A DNA stretch of 64,000 nucleotides from an uncultured Halomonas sp. (GCF_947493865.1 NZ_CANLTC010000008.1:62001-126000), one strand, 5' to 3'; shown: positions 32,309 through 42,027, counted from the stretch's first letter. Numbers and translations are program-made. Notes: generated by a model not told the origin, from the letters alone.

Positions 32309-33295
32309 ATGATAGTATGCACGAGTCTTAAATTGATTGCCGTTGCTGGCCTGACCTTGAGCAGCAGTCTGGTCATGGCCTTCGAGCCTTCCGGCAAGGT
32401 GGAATGTCTGGCGCCCGCTGATCCGGGTGGCGGTTGGGATTTCACCTGTCGCAGCGTCGGCAAGGTGCTGGAAGATCTCGATCTCGTGCCGCGCAGCGTG
32501 CAGACCATCAACATGGCTGGCGCCGGCGGTGGCGTTGCCTACGCTCATACGGTGAGCAAGCGCGCCGGTGACGAGCAGTTGCTGGTGGCGGCTTCCACGG
32601 CCACGACTACCCGTCTGGCCCAAGGTCAGTTCCAGGGGTTGGACGCGGATATGGTCAACTGGATCGGTGCGCTTGGAGCCGACTACGGCGTCATCGCCGT
32701 TTCCAAGGATTCCGAGTATCAGGATCTACCCGCATTACTGGATGCCCTGAAAGAGGATCCTCGGGCGGTGAAGTTCGCCGGCGGTAGCGCCAAGGGCGGT
32801 TGGGATCACCTCAAGGTGTTGATTGCGGCTCAGAAAGCCGGAGTCGAGAATCTGCCGCGCATCCCTTATCTGTCCTACAACAATGGCGGCGAGGCCATGA
32901 CCCAGGTTGTGGGCGGCCACGTGGATGCTTTTACAGGCGATATCACCGAGGCCCAGGGTTTCATGGAGTCTGGTGATCTCAAGGTGTTGGCAGTGCTTTC
33001 CGAAGAGCGCCTGCCCGGCGAGTTTTCCGATATTCCCACCGCCAAGGAGCAGGGCATCGATGCCATCGGTCCCAACTGGCGCGGCTTCTACATGCCGGCG
33101 GATATCTCGGACGACGCCAAGCAGTATTGGGTCGATGCCATGGACACCATCTATGAAAGCGATGAATGGAAACAGGTCATGAGGCAGAATGGCTTGATGC
33201 CTTTCCACATGAGCGCCGGTGAATTCGAGAGCTACGTCAAGCAGCAGATCGATGATATCGAAGCGCTATCCAAGGACATCGGACTGATCCAGTAA
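32309..33295 (+). CDS. tripartite tricarboxylate transporter substrate-binding protein TctC
   Basis: TctC-type periplasmic receptor of 328 residues. It has a signal peptide ending after about 22 residues (VMA-FEPSG), the family motif CLAPADPGGGWDFTCRSVGK, and the conserved PYLSYNNGGEAMTQVVGGHVDA (in parts). GAAGGAG precedes ATG 32309, so that start is chosen over the frame opening at 32285. It shares TAATG with the next gene, giving a tctC-tctB-tctA operon for uptake of an organic acid. Confidence 0.93.
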   Translation: MIVCTSLKLIAVAGLTLSSSLVMAFEPSGKVECLAPADPGGGWDFTCRSVGKVLEDLDLVPRSVQTINMAGAGGGVAYAHTVSKRAGDEQLLVAASTATTTRLAQGQFQGLDADMVNWIGALGADYGVIAVSKDSEYQDLPALLDALKEDPRAVKFAGGSAKGGWDHLKVLIAAQKAGVENLPRIPYLSYNNGGEAMTQVVGGHVDAFTGDITEAQGFMESGDLKVLAVLSEERLPGEFSDIPTAKEQGIDAIGPNWRGFYMPADISDDAKQYWVDAMDTIYESDEWKQVMRQNGLMPFHMSAGEFESYVKQQIDDIEALSKDIGLIQ

Positions 33296-33747
33296 TGGCA
33301 CTCAACGATCGCGTATTCGGTGTGCTGATGCTCGTCCTGGCCGTGGCCTACGGCTGGGGCGCCACTCAGTTTCCAGAACCCTTTGGCGGGGCCGAATCCG
33401 TCGGCCCCGAAACCTTTCCCACGGTGCTGGCCGTCGTGCTGGCATTGACCAGCTTGTATCTGATCGTCAAACCGGACCCGGATAATGCCTGGCCATCCGG
33501 TAGCCTCTGGCTGGAGCTGATAATTGCCGTCGTCGTGCTGATCGCCTATACGCTGTTGCTGCAGCCCCTGGGCTTCGTCATCGCCACGACCCTGGCGGTG
33601 GGAACCCTGTGCTGGCGCATGGGAGCGGCGGTGCTGCGGGCCTATCTCACCGGACTCGTTGCGGGGGTGGTGGTATTCCTGCTGTTCACCTATGCCCTCG
33701 ATCTGCCATTGCCTTGGGGCCTGCTTGGCGTGCTGGAGACAAGCTGA
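33295..33747 (+). CDS. tripartite tricarboxylate transporter small permease TctB
   Basis: The 150-residue protein has four hydrophobic helices in the TctB arrangement (GVLMLVLAVAYGWGATQF, TFPTVLAVVLALTSLYLIV, LELIIAVVVLIAYTLLL, LTGLVAGVVVFLLFTYALDL) and sits between the receptor and the large permease. It overlaps tctC by one base and tctA by one base, so all three are coupled. Confidence 0.93.
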   Translation: MALNDRVFGVLMLVLAVAYGWGATQFPEPFGGAESVGPETFPTVLAVVLALTSLYLIVKPDPDNAWPSGSLWLELIIAVVVLIAYTLLLQPLGFVIATTLAVGTLCWRMGAAVLRAYLTGLVAGVVVFLLFTYALDLPLPWGLLGVLETS

Positions 33748-35261
33748 TGGAAACTCTCAATTACCTGATCGATGGGTTCGGTGTCGCGCTGCAGCCGCAC
33801 AATCTGATGTTCGCGCTGCTGGGGGCGTTTCTCGGCACACTGATCGGCGCCTTGCCCGGGCTGGGGCCGGCCAATGGAGTGGCAATTCTTATCCCCCTGG
33901 CGTTTACCCTGGGATTGCAGCCGGATACTGCGCTCATCATGCTGACGGCGGTCTACGCGGGGGCCATGTACGGCGGGCGTATCTCGTCGATTCTGCTGAA
34001 CATTCCCGGCGATGAGCCAGCCATGATGACCTGCCTCGATGGCTATCCCATGGCGCAGAAGGGCAAGGCGGCGGAAGCCCTGGCCATTTCCGCAGTGGCC
34101 TCTTTCATAGGGAGCTTGATCGCCACCATCGGCCTGATTCTGCTGGCGCCTTTGTTGGCCAGGTTCGCGTTGACCTTCGGTGCGGCAGAGTATTTCGCCC
34201 TGTTCGTGCTGGCCTTCGCTACGCTGGGCGGCATCACCGGCAAGAATCCGATCAAGACGATCATGGCGGCGGCCATCGGACTGATGATCGCAACCGTGGG
34301 TATCGACAATACCGGTACCCAGCGTTACACCTTCGGTGTTCTCGAACTTTATGAAGGCATCGATTTCATCATCGCCATCGTCGGTCTCTTCGCCATTTCC
34401 GAGCTGCTGTTCTTCATCGAGGAACGCGCCGGCGGCGGCAAGCCGGCCATGGTGGTCAACAAGCTCAAGCTCTCCTGGCGGGATATCGTTGCCATGTTGC
34501 CAACCTCTTTTCGCGGAGGTGTGCTGGGATTCATCGCCGGTGTCTTGCCCGGGGCGGGGGCATCCCTTGGCAGCTTCATCAGCTATACCCTGGAAAAGAA
34601 GATATTGGGCAAGAAAGGCTACTTCGGTGAGGGCGACCCCCGCGGGGTGGCAGCTCCGGAAGCCGGCAACAACGGCGCATCCTCCGGGGCGCTGGTGCCC
34701 ATGCTGACCCTTGGCGTGCCGGGCAGCGGCACCACGGCGGTGCTGCTGGCGCTGTTGATCTCGTTGAACATCACCCCTGGGCCGCTGATGTTCACCCAGA
34801 ATGCGGATATCGTCTGGGGTGTGATTGCGGCGCTGCTGATCGGCAACTTCCTGCTGTTGCTGCTGAACATTCCCCTGGTGGGTATCTTCGTCAAATTGCT
34901 GTCGGTGCCGCCCATGTATCTGTTGCCCATCGTCACCATGGTGGCGTTTGTGGGTATCTATTCGATCAGCAATTCCGCGTTTGACCTTTATTTCATGGTT
35001 GCCTTCGGGGTCGGCGGTTATTTTTTGCGTAAGCTGGAGATTCCGCTGGTGCCGATCATTCTGGGGTTGCTGTTGGGTCCTGAAATGGAGAAGAACCTGC
35101 GTCATGCGTTGGACATTGCCGATGGCGACTGGACGGTGCTGTGGAGTAGTGGTCTGGCGATTGGTTTATGGAGCGTGGCGATTGTCGGTTTGATCCTGCC
35201 CTACCTGGTCGGCCCAATCCTGCGCCAGCGGATGAAGGGAAAGAGTGGTGTGGGCGATTGA
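33747..35261 (+). CDS. tripartite tricarboxylate transporter large permease TctA
   Basis: The 504-residue permease has 11-12 helices and the TctA motif GTLIGALPGLGPANGVAILI near its start, plus GVLGFIAGVLPGAGASLGSF later and APEAGNNGASSGALVPMLT. It transports an organic acid (citrate, propionate or similar; not predictable) with cations. ATG 33747 is preferred over the open frame from 33609 because it overlaps the tctB stop. A terminator follows at 35274. Confidence 0.94.
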   Translation: METLNYLIDGFGVALQPHNLMFALLGAFLGTLIGALPGLGPANGVAILIPLAFTLGLQPDTALIMLTAVYAGAMYGGRISSILLNIPGDEPAMMTCLDGYPMAQKGKAAEALAISAVASFIGSLIATIGLILLAPLLARFALTFGAAEYFALFVLAFATLGGITGKNPIKTIMAAAIGLMIATVGIDNTGTQRYTFGVLELYEGIDFIIAIVGLFAISELLFFIEERAGGGKPAMVVNKLKLSWRDIVAMLPTSFRGGVLGFIAGVLPGAGASLGSFISYTLEKKILGKKGYFGEGDPRGVAAPEAGNNGASSGALVPMLTLGVPGSGTTAVLLALLISLNITPGPLMFTQNADIVWGVIAALLIGNFLLLLLNIPLVGIFVKLLSVPPMYLLPIVTMVAFVGIYSISNSAFDLYFMVAFGVGGYFLRKLEIPLVPIILGLLLGPEMEKNLRHALDIADGDWTVLWSSGLAIGLWSVAIVGLILPYLVGPILRQRMKGKSGVGD

Positions 35262-35273
35262 AATCGAGGTGTG

Positions 35274-35310
35274 ACGAGGCCTTCACTGGCATTCCAGTGG
35301 GGCCTCGTTT
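35274..35310 (+). terminator. terminator after tctCBA
   Basis: ACGAGGCC at 35274 pairs with GGCCTCGT, with an inner stem CACTGG/CCAGTG, followed by TT. It lies 13 bases after the tctA stop. Confidence 0.75.
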
Positions 35311-35328
35311 GACGCGAGAAAAACGCTT

Positions 35329-37341
35329 TTAAACCGGACCGCTGTTGGCTTGTAAGGGGTCTGCTGGTATCCGATCCTTGGCCCAGGTGCGCTGGACCTT
35401 GTCGACTACGTCTTGAATATATCCTTCATCGACAGCGCTGGTATCGCCTGGCTCCAGAGGGTCGTAATGAAAGATATAAAGCCGTGAAAGAAAATCCTCG
35501 AAGGGCAAGGAAGCTTCGCCATAGCGCTCGCCGTGGCCTGCGGTACTGACCACCACGCCATCGCCCCAATCCTGGCCGCTATCGTTGTTGGGATTGAAGA
35601 AATACATGCGCATGACTTGCTGCGGGTCCAGGTTCACTCGCAGCAGTGAAATGGCATGCCAGCCGATGAAGCGTGCGGCGCTGTCGGTGACCGCGATACC
35701 TGCGGGTTGAGGGTGGATCAGCGGTTGATTGCCATTGTAGTAAGGGTGATAGCAGGCATAGAAATGGCGCAGGAAATCTTCCAGCTGAAACAGTTTGCCG
35801 GTGGCGACATCCACGGCAATCCGAAAGCCTCGTCCGGCCCACCAGCCGTGAAACTCAGGATTGACCCAGCGGTGTGGATCTTCACCCCGGGCCACACAGC
35901 GCCGCCCCATTTCGTTATAGATACGATCCAGGTGGGGCACCACCAGCAGCGATACCGGGTCGAGATCCATGGGCAGCGTCTTGGCGACACCTTCGAGGTT
36001 TTCCCTGGAAGAGACCGGCTGCCCTTCGAAGTGCATGATGATTTCGTCGTCGCGAGTGGCCCAGACGATCATCTGCAGCAGATAGTCCGGGTCGTTGTAG
36101 GCCCACATCGAAAGGGCCCGGGCCGATTGACAGGTGGGGTTGTTACCCTGGCCGACCCCAAGTGGCTGGCCGAGCATGCACAGCACGCCCTCCATGAGTC
36201 GTGCCCTGGGAGGAGGCGTTACACCGAAGGCAAGGGTCAGGCGTTGCTGGGAATAGGGTGACAACTCGAGCCCTACCTGGCGCCATAGTGCCGGCGCCAC
36301 CGGCGGTTGATAGAGGATGCCCCGCTCGAGCATCAGTGCCAGCCCGTAGATGGCCTGGCTGGTCTCGGGGTGTACTGCCAGGTCGATCATGGCGTGTACG
36401 AGTGCGCGATAGCACAGCAGGCAGTCGCGACCGGTGCTGGAAAGGCCCAGTGCCTCGCTCAGGATATGATCGCTGTGGGCCAGTAGATGGCGCAGCAGCA
36501 ATGCGTGATAGGGCGAGACCAGGCCGGTATCGTGCATCGCTCGAGCAAAGCCGGTGGCTTCGAACTGAAGCGCCGCCGTGTCCATGCTTTCCAGGCGTTG
36601 CTGATAAACCTCGAGGCCCGGGTCTTCGCGACAGCCGTTGGTGGTGCCGAAGAGGCTGCTGATCAGACGATCCGCGCCTTGACCGCTGATGCCAAGATCG
36701 ATGTTCGGATTGACGCGGCAGGCGGCGATCTGCAGGATCATCTGCTTGACGGATTCGACCTGAATAGGGCGCTGTTGCAGCACACGCCAGATCTCGTCCA
36801 CCAGTTGGTCGACGATATGCTCATAACCGATACCGTCTGCAAGATGTCTGAGCAAGCGCCGGGTCAATAGTGCCAGGCTACCTTGCTGGGTTCGCTCCGC
36901 TTCGCTGGGAGCCGTGAAGAGCAATTCCAGATTGAGTGCCAGTACCTGGGTCAGATAGTGATGAGCCTGCTCGGTGGATATGGAGGGATGTGAGTAGGCG
37001 CCCCTGGCGACTGCCAGCAGGCGTATCTCGCTCAGGGTTTCCATCAGCACGATATCGCTTGACTCCGCCCGTAACGAATACTTGGTAAGCCCGGGCTGCA
37101 GTATCTGTGGTTGGGCCCAGTCGGAGCCGTTGAAAATACCCGCCGCCTCAAGTAGGGCGGTGCGCTGCTCGATAGCGTCGGGGCCGCCTTCCAGCATCAT
37201 GATGCGGCGCAGCGCTGTCAGCACCCGATTGGTCTTGGTGGCTTTGGCATAATCCGGCGTTCGGGCAAGGATTTCGATTGCCTCATCCAGATTCGCCAGC
37301 GACCTTTGCAGGTCGCTGGCGTTTTCTCCTTGATTAGTCAA
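35329..37341 (-). CDS. large protein of unknown family beside ATP-grasp enzyme
   Basis: I do not recognise this 670-residue protein. The N-terminal half is helical with no membrane segment. The C-terminal half (from about residue 400) is denser, with many aromatic, His and Asp residues (NPEFHGWWAGRGFRIAVDV, HFYACYHPYYNGNQPLIHP, DWGDGVVVSTAGHGERYGEA), which suggests a catalytic or sugar/peptide-binding domain. TTG 37341 is at the right distance from a CAAGGAG box; the in-frame ATG at 37356 has none. It begins 28 bases after the ATP-grasp stop on the same strand, so both form one operon. Confidence 0.75.
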   Translation of the reverse strand: MTNQGENASDLQRSLANLDEAIEILARTPDYAKATKTNRVLTALRRIMMLEGGPDAIEQRTALLEAAGIFNGSDWAQPQILQPGLTKYSLRAESSDIVLMETLSEIRLLAVARGAYSHPSISTEQAHHYLTQVLALNLELLFTAPSEAERTQQGSLALLTRRLLRHLADGIGYEHIVDQLVDEIWRVLQQRPIQVESVKQMILQIAACRVNPNIDLGISGQGADRLISSLFGTTNGCREDPGLEVYQQRLESMDTAALQFEATGFARAMHDTGLVSPYHALLLRHLLAHSDHILSEALGLSSTGRDCLLCYRALVHAMIDLAVHPETSQAIYGLALMLERGILYQPPVAPALWRQVGLELSPYSQQRLTLAFGVTPPPRARLMEGVLCMLGQPLGVGQGNNPTCQSARALSMWAYNDPDYLLQMIVWATRDDEIIMHFEGQPVSSRENLEGVAKTLPMDLDPVSLLVVPHLDRIYNEMGRRCVARGEDPHRWVNPEFHGWWAGRGFRIAVDVATGKLFQLEDFLRHFYACYHPYYNGNQPLIHPQPAGIAVTDSAARFIGWHAISLLRVNLDPQQVMRMYFFNPNNDSGQDWGDGVVVSTAGHGERYGEASLPFEDFLSRLYIFHYDPLEPGDTSAVDEGYIQDVVDKVQRTWAKDRIPADPLQANSGPV

Positions 37342-37368
37342 GCAAGCTCCTTGCATGCTGCAGTCGGC

Positions 37369-38592
37369 TCATACGTAGAAATCGAGCTCTTCCTGATGTT
37401 TCAACAGATCTCGCATGGTATGTGGATCGTCACCGAAGAAATAGACCAACCCCCAGTGCGTACCAAAGGCGGTGCGCTTGGTAACGGTCTCTTCCAGCGG
37501 GGCCGTCAATTCATGAGACTCGAAATATTCGTGCTGTTCCGTTTCCTCGGGAATCTCGAGCTTGCTGACCACCCGGCGGCGAGGATAGACCCCGAAGCAG
37601 CCTGCATGGCCCTTGGCATCCACCACCTCCCGGGGAAAGAAGTTCGTGATTTCTTCCTCGGTGGTCTTCGGGTCGAAGGATAGCACCAGCCCCTGATAGG
37701 CGTTGAAGCCATAGGCCCGTTCGAGCAGCTCGAAAACCTTGAAGCCCGGGGGACGATAGGCGACTTCGCCGAAGTACATCTCGCCATCGCTGGTGACGAA
37801 GTACTCGGGGTGGATGAAGCCGAACTCGATATCGAAGGTCTTGATCAGTTTCTCGATCTGGCGGGTGATCGCTTCCCGGTACTTTTCAAGCTCCGGGGTC
37901 GCGGGAACGAATACCGAATAGCCCAGCGTCACATATTCCGAGATGTTTAAGAAACGAATCTTGCCGTCATGTATCCAGGCCTCGACGGCGAACTCCCAAC
38001 CGTCCAGATGGCTCTCCATCAGTACCGGAAATTCTTCCTCGGGAATCGTATCGATCTCGTCCGGGGTGCGGATGACCCGGTGGCCCAGGCAGCCCGCCTT
38101 GTCAAAAGCCTTCAAGTGGATGGGATCGTTGGGGTCACCATCGAGTTTGAGCAGGGTCTGGTTGACGCGTTTGAGAAAGCGAATGACATCGGACTTGTCG
38201 TGGGCTTCCTCGAAAATGCCTACGCGAATGCCGCCCAACTGGGCGCGTCGCTTCATCAACGCCTTGTCACGCAGCAGCAGGGCCTGGCCATACAGCCTGG
38301 GATTGTCCATCAGTACCGAGTTGATGGCACCCGCCCATTCCACGGTTTCCTCGAAAAGCGGAATGGCAACATCGACACCCATGTCATTGAGGGTTTCAGC
38401 AATTTCCATTGAACGGTCGTTGAGACGTTCGAAATTCCAGGCAAGATAAGGAATGTCATGTTCCTTGCAGTAATCCTCCGCCCAGTCCGGGGCCACGATG
38501 ACGTAGCGTCGATCGAAGCGATCCAGCGCTTCAATGGCACTCAGGCTCCAGCCAAGCATTGCAACGTAACCCTTGTCAGGATTCTTTTCCAT
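37369..38592 (-). CDS. ATP-grasp enzyme of unknown substrate
   Basis: The 407-residue protein has an N-terminal Rossmann-like half (YVAMLGWSLSAIEALDRFDR, VDVAIPLFEETVEWA), a central ATP-binding segment (LKAFDKAGCLGHRVIRTPDE) and the C-terminal grasp motifs GWEFAVEAWIHDG and HPEYFVTSDGEMYFGEVAYRPPG, where the usual Asn of the Mg2+ site is Ala or Tyr. ATP-grasp enzymes join carboxylates to amines or thiols with ATP. A GGGAG box precedes ATG 38592. The coupled unknown protein downstream suggests a two-step modification, possibly peptide or cofactor ligation; this is inference. Confidence 0.8.
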   Translation of the reverse strand: MEKNPDKGYVAMLGWSLSAIEALDRFDRRYVIVAPDWAEDYCKEHDIPYLAWNFERLNDRSMEIAETLNDMGVDVAIPLFEETVEWAGAINSVLMDNPRLYGQALLLRDKALMKRRAQLGGIRVGIFEEAHDKSDVIRFLKRVNQTLLKLDGDPNDPIHLKAFDKAGCLGHRVIRTPDEIDTIPEEEFPVLMESHLDGWEFAVEAWIHDGKIRFLNISEYVTLGYSVFVPATPELEKYREAITRQIEKLIKTFDIEFGFIHPEYFVTSDGEMYFGEVAYRPPGFKVFELLERAYGFNAYQGLVLSFDPKTTEEEITNFFPREVVDAKGHAGCFGVYPRRRVVSKLEIPEETEQHEYFESHELTAPLEETVTKRTAFGTHWGLVYFFGDDPHTMRDLLKHQEELDFYV

Positions 38593-38766
38593 GAATCTAC
38601 TCCCTGATAATTATTGTATAAACAGTGAGTCGCCATGAGACGTTCGGCTCCTCATTCCTTCGTAAGCATAGCAGCCAATGGCGCCAATAAAACCGTGGAC
38701 TTTTGTCGTGCTGGGGTAACCATGGGTTATCTCGGCGCAATGATTGCCGTCGACAAGCATTCAACC

Positions 38767-38795
38767 TTGATGACAGATCGGGCCGCTGGTATATT
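38767..38795 (+). promoter_or_regulatory. promoter of the 4.5S RNA transcript
   Basis: TTGATG (38767-38772) and TATATT (38790-38795) are 17 bases apart. Transcription would start near 38802 with a GGGCTCGC-TGAAC-GAGCCC hairpin and run about 75 bases before the mature SRP RNA, implying a processed 5' leader. Confidence 0.6.
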
Positions 38796-38875
38796 GCGGG
38801 CTCGCTGAACGAGCCCCTTGAAGTTCAGGAGCTTGCCTTCGAGTCGTTGGGCGCTATGCTGCGCTTGACGTTTCT

Positions 38876-38990
38876 GCGGTGGCCCTCATCGGTCCTCCCG
38901 CAACGCTAAACCGCGAACCCCGCCAGGCCCGGAAGGGAGCAACGGTAGTGGTGGCTGCGTGTGCCGGGATGTGGCTGATGAGGTGCCGCC
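38876..38990 (+). ncRNA. ffs: 4.5S RNA of the signal recognition particle
   Basis: The conserved SRP domain is present: CCCGCAACGCTA, then CAGGCCCGGAAGGGAGCA, then GTGTGCCGGGATGTGGCTG. The ends pair: GCGGTGGCCCTCATC at 38876-38890 with GATGAGGTGCCGCC at 38977-38990. Paired with Ffh, this RNA delivers inner-membrane proteins. Coordinates of the mature ends are approximate. Confidence 0.93.
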
Positions 38991-39040
38991 TCCAATCTTT
39001 AGATTGCTCACTCCTAGCGGTAACTTTTTATTCTCCTGCT

Positions 39041-39871
39041 TCACCCCGCCAAGGTTCCATCATGATAGTCGCGCACCGCCTGTTCGAGTTCTTCTTGGGT
39101 GTTCATCACGAAGGGGCCATAATGTGCGATGGGTTCGTTGTGAGGCGTGCCCGCCATAATCAGCACCTGGGCGCGGGCGTCGCCGCTCAGATGTACTTCG
39201 CTTCCCGGACCAAGCCGCGCTAGTTCGCCTTGGGTGATCGTCTCGTCGCCCACCTTGAGCTGGCCCTCGAATACATAAAACAGTAGCGTCGGTGCGGATT
39301 GTTCGAGAACCAGTGAACCGGGCGCAAATAGCAGGTGCGCCACTGCGCCTTTTCCAGCCAGGGCGTCAAGAGGGCCACTAATGCGTTGATCACCGTGCTG
39401 CCAGTCACCGCCCAAGGCGATCAACTTGCTTCCCGAGGCATTGATGTGCGGCATCTCGTCAGCCTTCACGTCGCGATAGGTCGCGGCGCTGAGCTTGTCT
39501 CGAGCCGGCAGATTCAGCCATAGCTGGAAGGCATGCAGCCCCTGGCTGTCGGTCAGCGGCATCTCGGAATGGATGATGCCGTGACCGGTGTGCATCCATT
39601 GGGCGTCTCCGGCACCGATGGTGCTGGCATGTCCCAGGTGATCCTCGTGGGTCAGACCGCCATCAAGCACGTAGGTCAAGGTCTGAATGCCGCGATGCGG
39701 ATGCGGTGGGAAGCCGCCGATGTAGTCGTCTGGACGCTCGGAGCCGAGTTCATCGAGCATCAGGAAGGGGTCGAGCCCGCCGCCGAATTCGTGAACGCGG
39801 GAAATCTTGACACCATCGCCATCCTGACTGGGTTGGCTGCGTAGCCGGTGTTCGATAGTGCGCTGTGTCAT
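39041..39871 (-). CDS. pirin family protein
   Basis: The 276-residue protein is a cupin-fold pirin: VHEFGGGLDPFLMLDELG, the metal-binding FPPHPHRGIQTLTYVLDG, and HTGHGIIHSE, with a C-terminal second cupin half (LLFAPGSLVLEQSAPTLLFY). Pirins bind Fe(II) and are reported as quercetinases or regulators; the bacterial role is not settled. It is transcribed away from the cNMP/CBS gene and is monocistronic. Confidence 0.92.
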   Translation of the reverse strand: MTQRTIEHRLRSQPSQDGDGVKISRVHEFGGGLDPFLMLDELGSERPDDYIGGFPPHPHRGIQTLTYVLDGGLTHEDHLGHASTIGAGDAQWMHTGHGIIHSEMPLTDSQGLHAFQLWLNLPARDKLSAATYRDVKADEMPHINASGSKLIALGGDWQHGDQRISGPLDALAGKGAVAHLLFAPGSLVLEQSAPTLLFYVFEGQLKVGDETITQGELARLGPGSEVHLSGDARAQVLIMAGTPHNEPIAHYGPFVMNTQEELEQAVRDYHDGTLAG

Positions 39872-40110
39872 AAAAAGAGCTCCTGGCAGTCGTGGATGTG
39901 AGAGTTAGTCTATAAGTATTTTTCCCAAGGTTGCGCGCATAATTCTGATTAAATCATTCGAAAAAATGAAAGGTCATGGGCCACACTGAGGCCGTAGCAG
40001 GTGGTGGTGGCGATCAGAATCGAGCAGAATCGGCGGCTGTTTCTTTTCTTGACCTCGCCCTTCATTCTTTTGACAATTTTTTGCTTCCTTTTTGACCTGG
40101 ATGTCTGCTC

Positions 40111-42027
40111 ATGAACACCGAATTGCTGGAAATCCGTGACCATCTTGGGCGGTTCGCACCTTTCGATCGCTTATCCGATGAGTTGCTCGATGCGGTGGCG
40201 GGCGAGGTTCAGGTCAGCTATTACCGGGCCGATACCGAAATACTGGCAAGGGATCAGGAAACCCACGAGCTGTGTTATATCCGCAGCGGCGCCGTTGAGA
40301 TGTATCGCCGCAGCGGGAGCCTCTACAACCGCTTGAGCGAAGGTGAAATCTTCGGCTACTCGGATCTCTTGCGCCGCCGAGGGGTTCAGTTTCCGGTGCG
40401 GGCGATCGAAGATACGCTGATCTATTTTATTCCCGAAGCCGTGTTTGAGCGCCTTTGCGAGGAAAACGACGATTTCGCCGACTTTGTCGAGGAGGGTGGG
40501 TCGGCCCTGAAGACCACCGTGGAGCAGCAGCGTCACAACAGCGACATGATGACGTCCCGGGTGCGCAAGCTGATCCGACGCTATCCCACCATGGTCGAAC
40601 CATCGGCGACGCTGCAGGAGACTGCCATACGCATGCGCGATGAGTCGTCAACCTCGGTACTCGTGCTCAGCTTTCCGGATGAAGATCAATCACAGCAGTT
40701 TACCCTGGCGGATGGCCAATCCTGGAAGCTGGCCGGTATTCTGACGGACCGCGACTTCTGCACCCGGGTGCTGGCCGCTGGCGTGACACCTGAATCGCCG
40801 GTAACCGAGGTGATGTCCAAAGACCCGATCACGGTTCAGTCCGAGGAGTCCTTGTACGAAGCCATGCTCTGCATGCTGCGTAACAACGTGCATCACTTGC
40901 CGGTACTGCATCGCCGTCGCCCGATCGGCATACTGCACCTATCGGATATCGTACGTTATGAGACCCACAGCAGCCTTTATCTGGTCAGCAATATCTTCAG
41001 TCAGTCCAATGTCGAGGGGCTCAGGCGTCTGAGTGTCGAAGTACATTCGGCCTTCGTGCAGCTGGTGTCGGAAGGGGCGGATTCCCAGATGATCGGCCGT
41101 GCGCTGTCTAGTATCGGACGCAGCTTCACTCGCCGGTTGATCGAACTTGCCCAGGAAGAAATTGGCCCGGCACCGATTCCTTTTTGTTTCATGGCCCTTG
41201 GCTCCATGGCGCGAGATGAACAGGCCATCGTCACGGATCAGGACAACGCTCTGGTCTTGAGTGACGATTTCGTGGCCGCAGACCACGATGACTACTTCCT
41301 CAAGCTCGCCACCTTCGTCAGCGATGGTCTGGCAGCCTGCGGATACAGCTATTGCAAGGGCGACATCATGGCCACCAATTCCCGTTGGCGGCAACCGTTG
41401 TCCGTGTGGAAAACGTATTTCTCGACCTGGATCGACGAGCCCAATCCCGAACGGCTGCTCGATAGCTCGATCTTCTTCGATCTGGACGGTGTGTATGGCG
41501 AGGAAGTGTTCGTCGAGCAGTTGCAAGACCTGGTTGCAAGCAAGGCATCGCAGAGTCCCTTGTTTCTTGCCGCCATGGCGCGCAATGCGTGCAACCGCAC
41601 GCCGCCACTGGGGTTCTTTCGTACCTTCGTGATGGAAAAGGACGGCAAGCATAACAACTCCATCAATCTCAAACGGCGGGGCACCGCGCCCTTCGTGGAT
41701 CTGGTGCGGGTACATGCCCTGGCCTGCGGGTCGAACGCCCAGAATACCTTCAACCGTCTCGAGGCCATCAATAAGGCCCGAATACTTCCGGAAGGCGGCA
41801 GTGCAAGACTCGGCCATGCGCTCGAGTTCATTTCCATGGTGCGCCTGCGTCACCAGGTGATGGATATAGAGGCAGGGCAGCAACCGGATAACAATATCGA
41901 GCCGGAAAGCATATCCAGCCGCGACCGACACTATCTGAAGGCGGCCTTCGAAACGCTGAGCCACGCGCAGAAGTTCATCAAATTTCGCTACCCGATACCG
42001 ACGAAGGGCCGCCGAACCGAAACATGA
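40111..42027 (+). CDS. cNMP-binding, CBS and DUF294 nucleotidyltransferase protein
   Basis: The 638-residue protein has an N-terminal cyclic-nucleotide-binding domain (about 15-125), two CBS repeats (about 150-290; SSTSVLVLSF, HLPVLHRRRPIGILHLSDI), the DUF294 nucleotidyltransferase core near 363 (FMALGSMARDEQAIVTDQDNAL, a GSxxRxE...DxD pattern like GlnD/MNT) and a DUF294 C-terminal helical part. The family is thought to be a signalling nucleotidyltransferase and is often next to exonuclease and acetate or betaine transport genes. It is coupled to the exonuclease (ATGA overlap). Confidence 0.9.
   Translation: MNTELLEIRDHLGRFAPFDRLSDELLDAVAGEVQVSYYRADTEILARDQETHELCYIRSGAVEMYRRSGSLYNRLSEGEIFGYSDLLRRRGVQFPVRAIEDTLIYFIPEAVFERLCEENDDFADFVEEGGSALKTTVEQQRHNSDMMTSRVRKLIRRYPTMVEPSATLQETAIRMRDESSTSVLVLSFPDEDQSQQFTLADGQSWKLAGILTDRDFCTRVLAAGVTPESPVTEVMSKDPITVQSEESLYEAMLCMLRNNVHHLPVLHRRRPIGILHLSDIVRYETHSSLYLVSNIFSQSNVEGLRRLSVEVHSAFVQLVSEGADSQMIGRALSSIGRSFTRRLIELAQEEIGPAPIPFCFMALGSMARDEQAIVTDQDNALVLSDDFVAADHDDYFLKLATFVSDGLAACGYSYCKGDIMATNSRWRQPLSVWKTYFSTWIDEPNPERLLDSSIFFDLDGVYGEEVFVEQLQDLVASKASQSPLFLAAMARNACNRTPPLGFFRTFVMEKDGKHNNSINLKRRGTAPFVDLVRVHALACGSNAQNTFNRLEAINKARILPEGGSARLGHALEFISMVRLRHQVMDIEAGQQPDNNIEPESISSRDRHYLKAAFETLSHAQKFIKFRYPIPTKGRRTET

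Noticed and set aside
33690..35105. A 471-codon frame on - across tctA
   Set aside because: It is an antisense shadow of tctB-tctA, with extreme Gln/His/Arg content.
39872..40110. Regulatory element between pirin and the DUF294 gene
   Set aside because: AT-rich but no clear promoter pair, palindrome or RNA motif could be supported.
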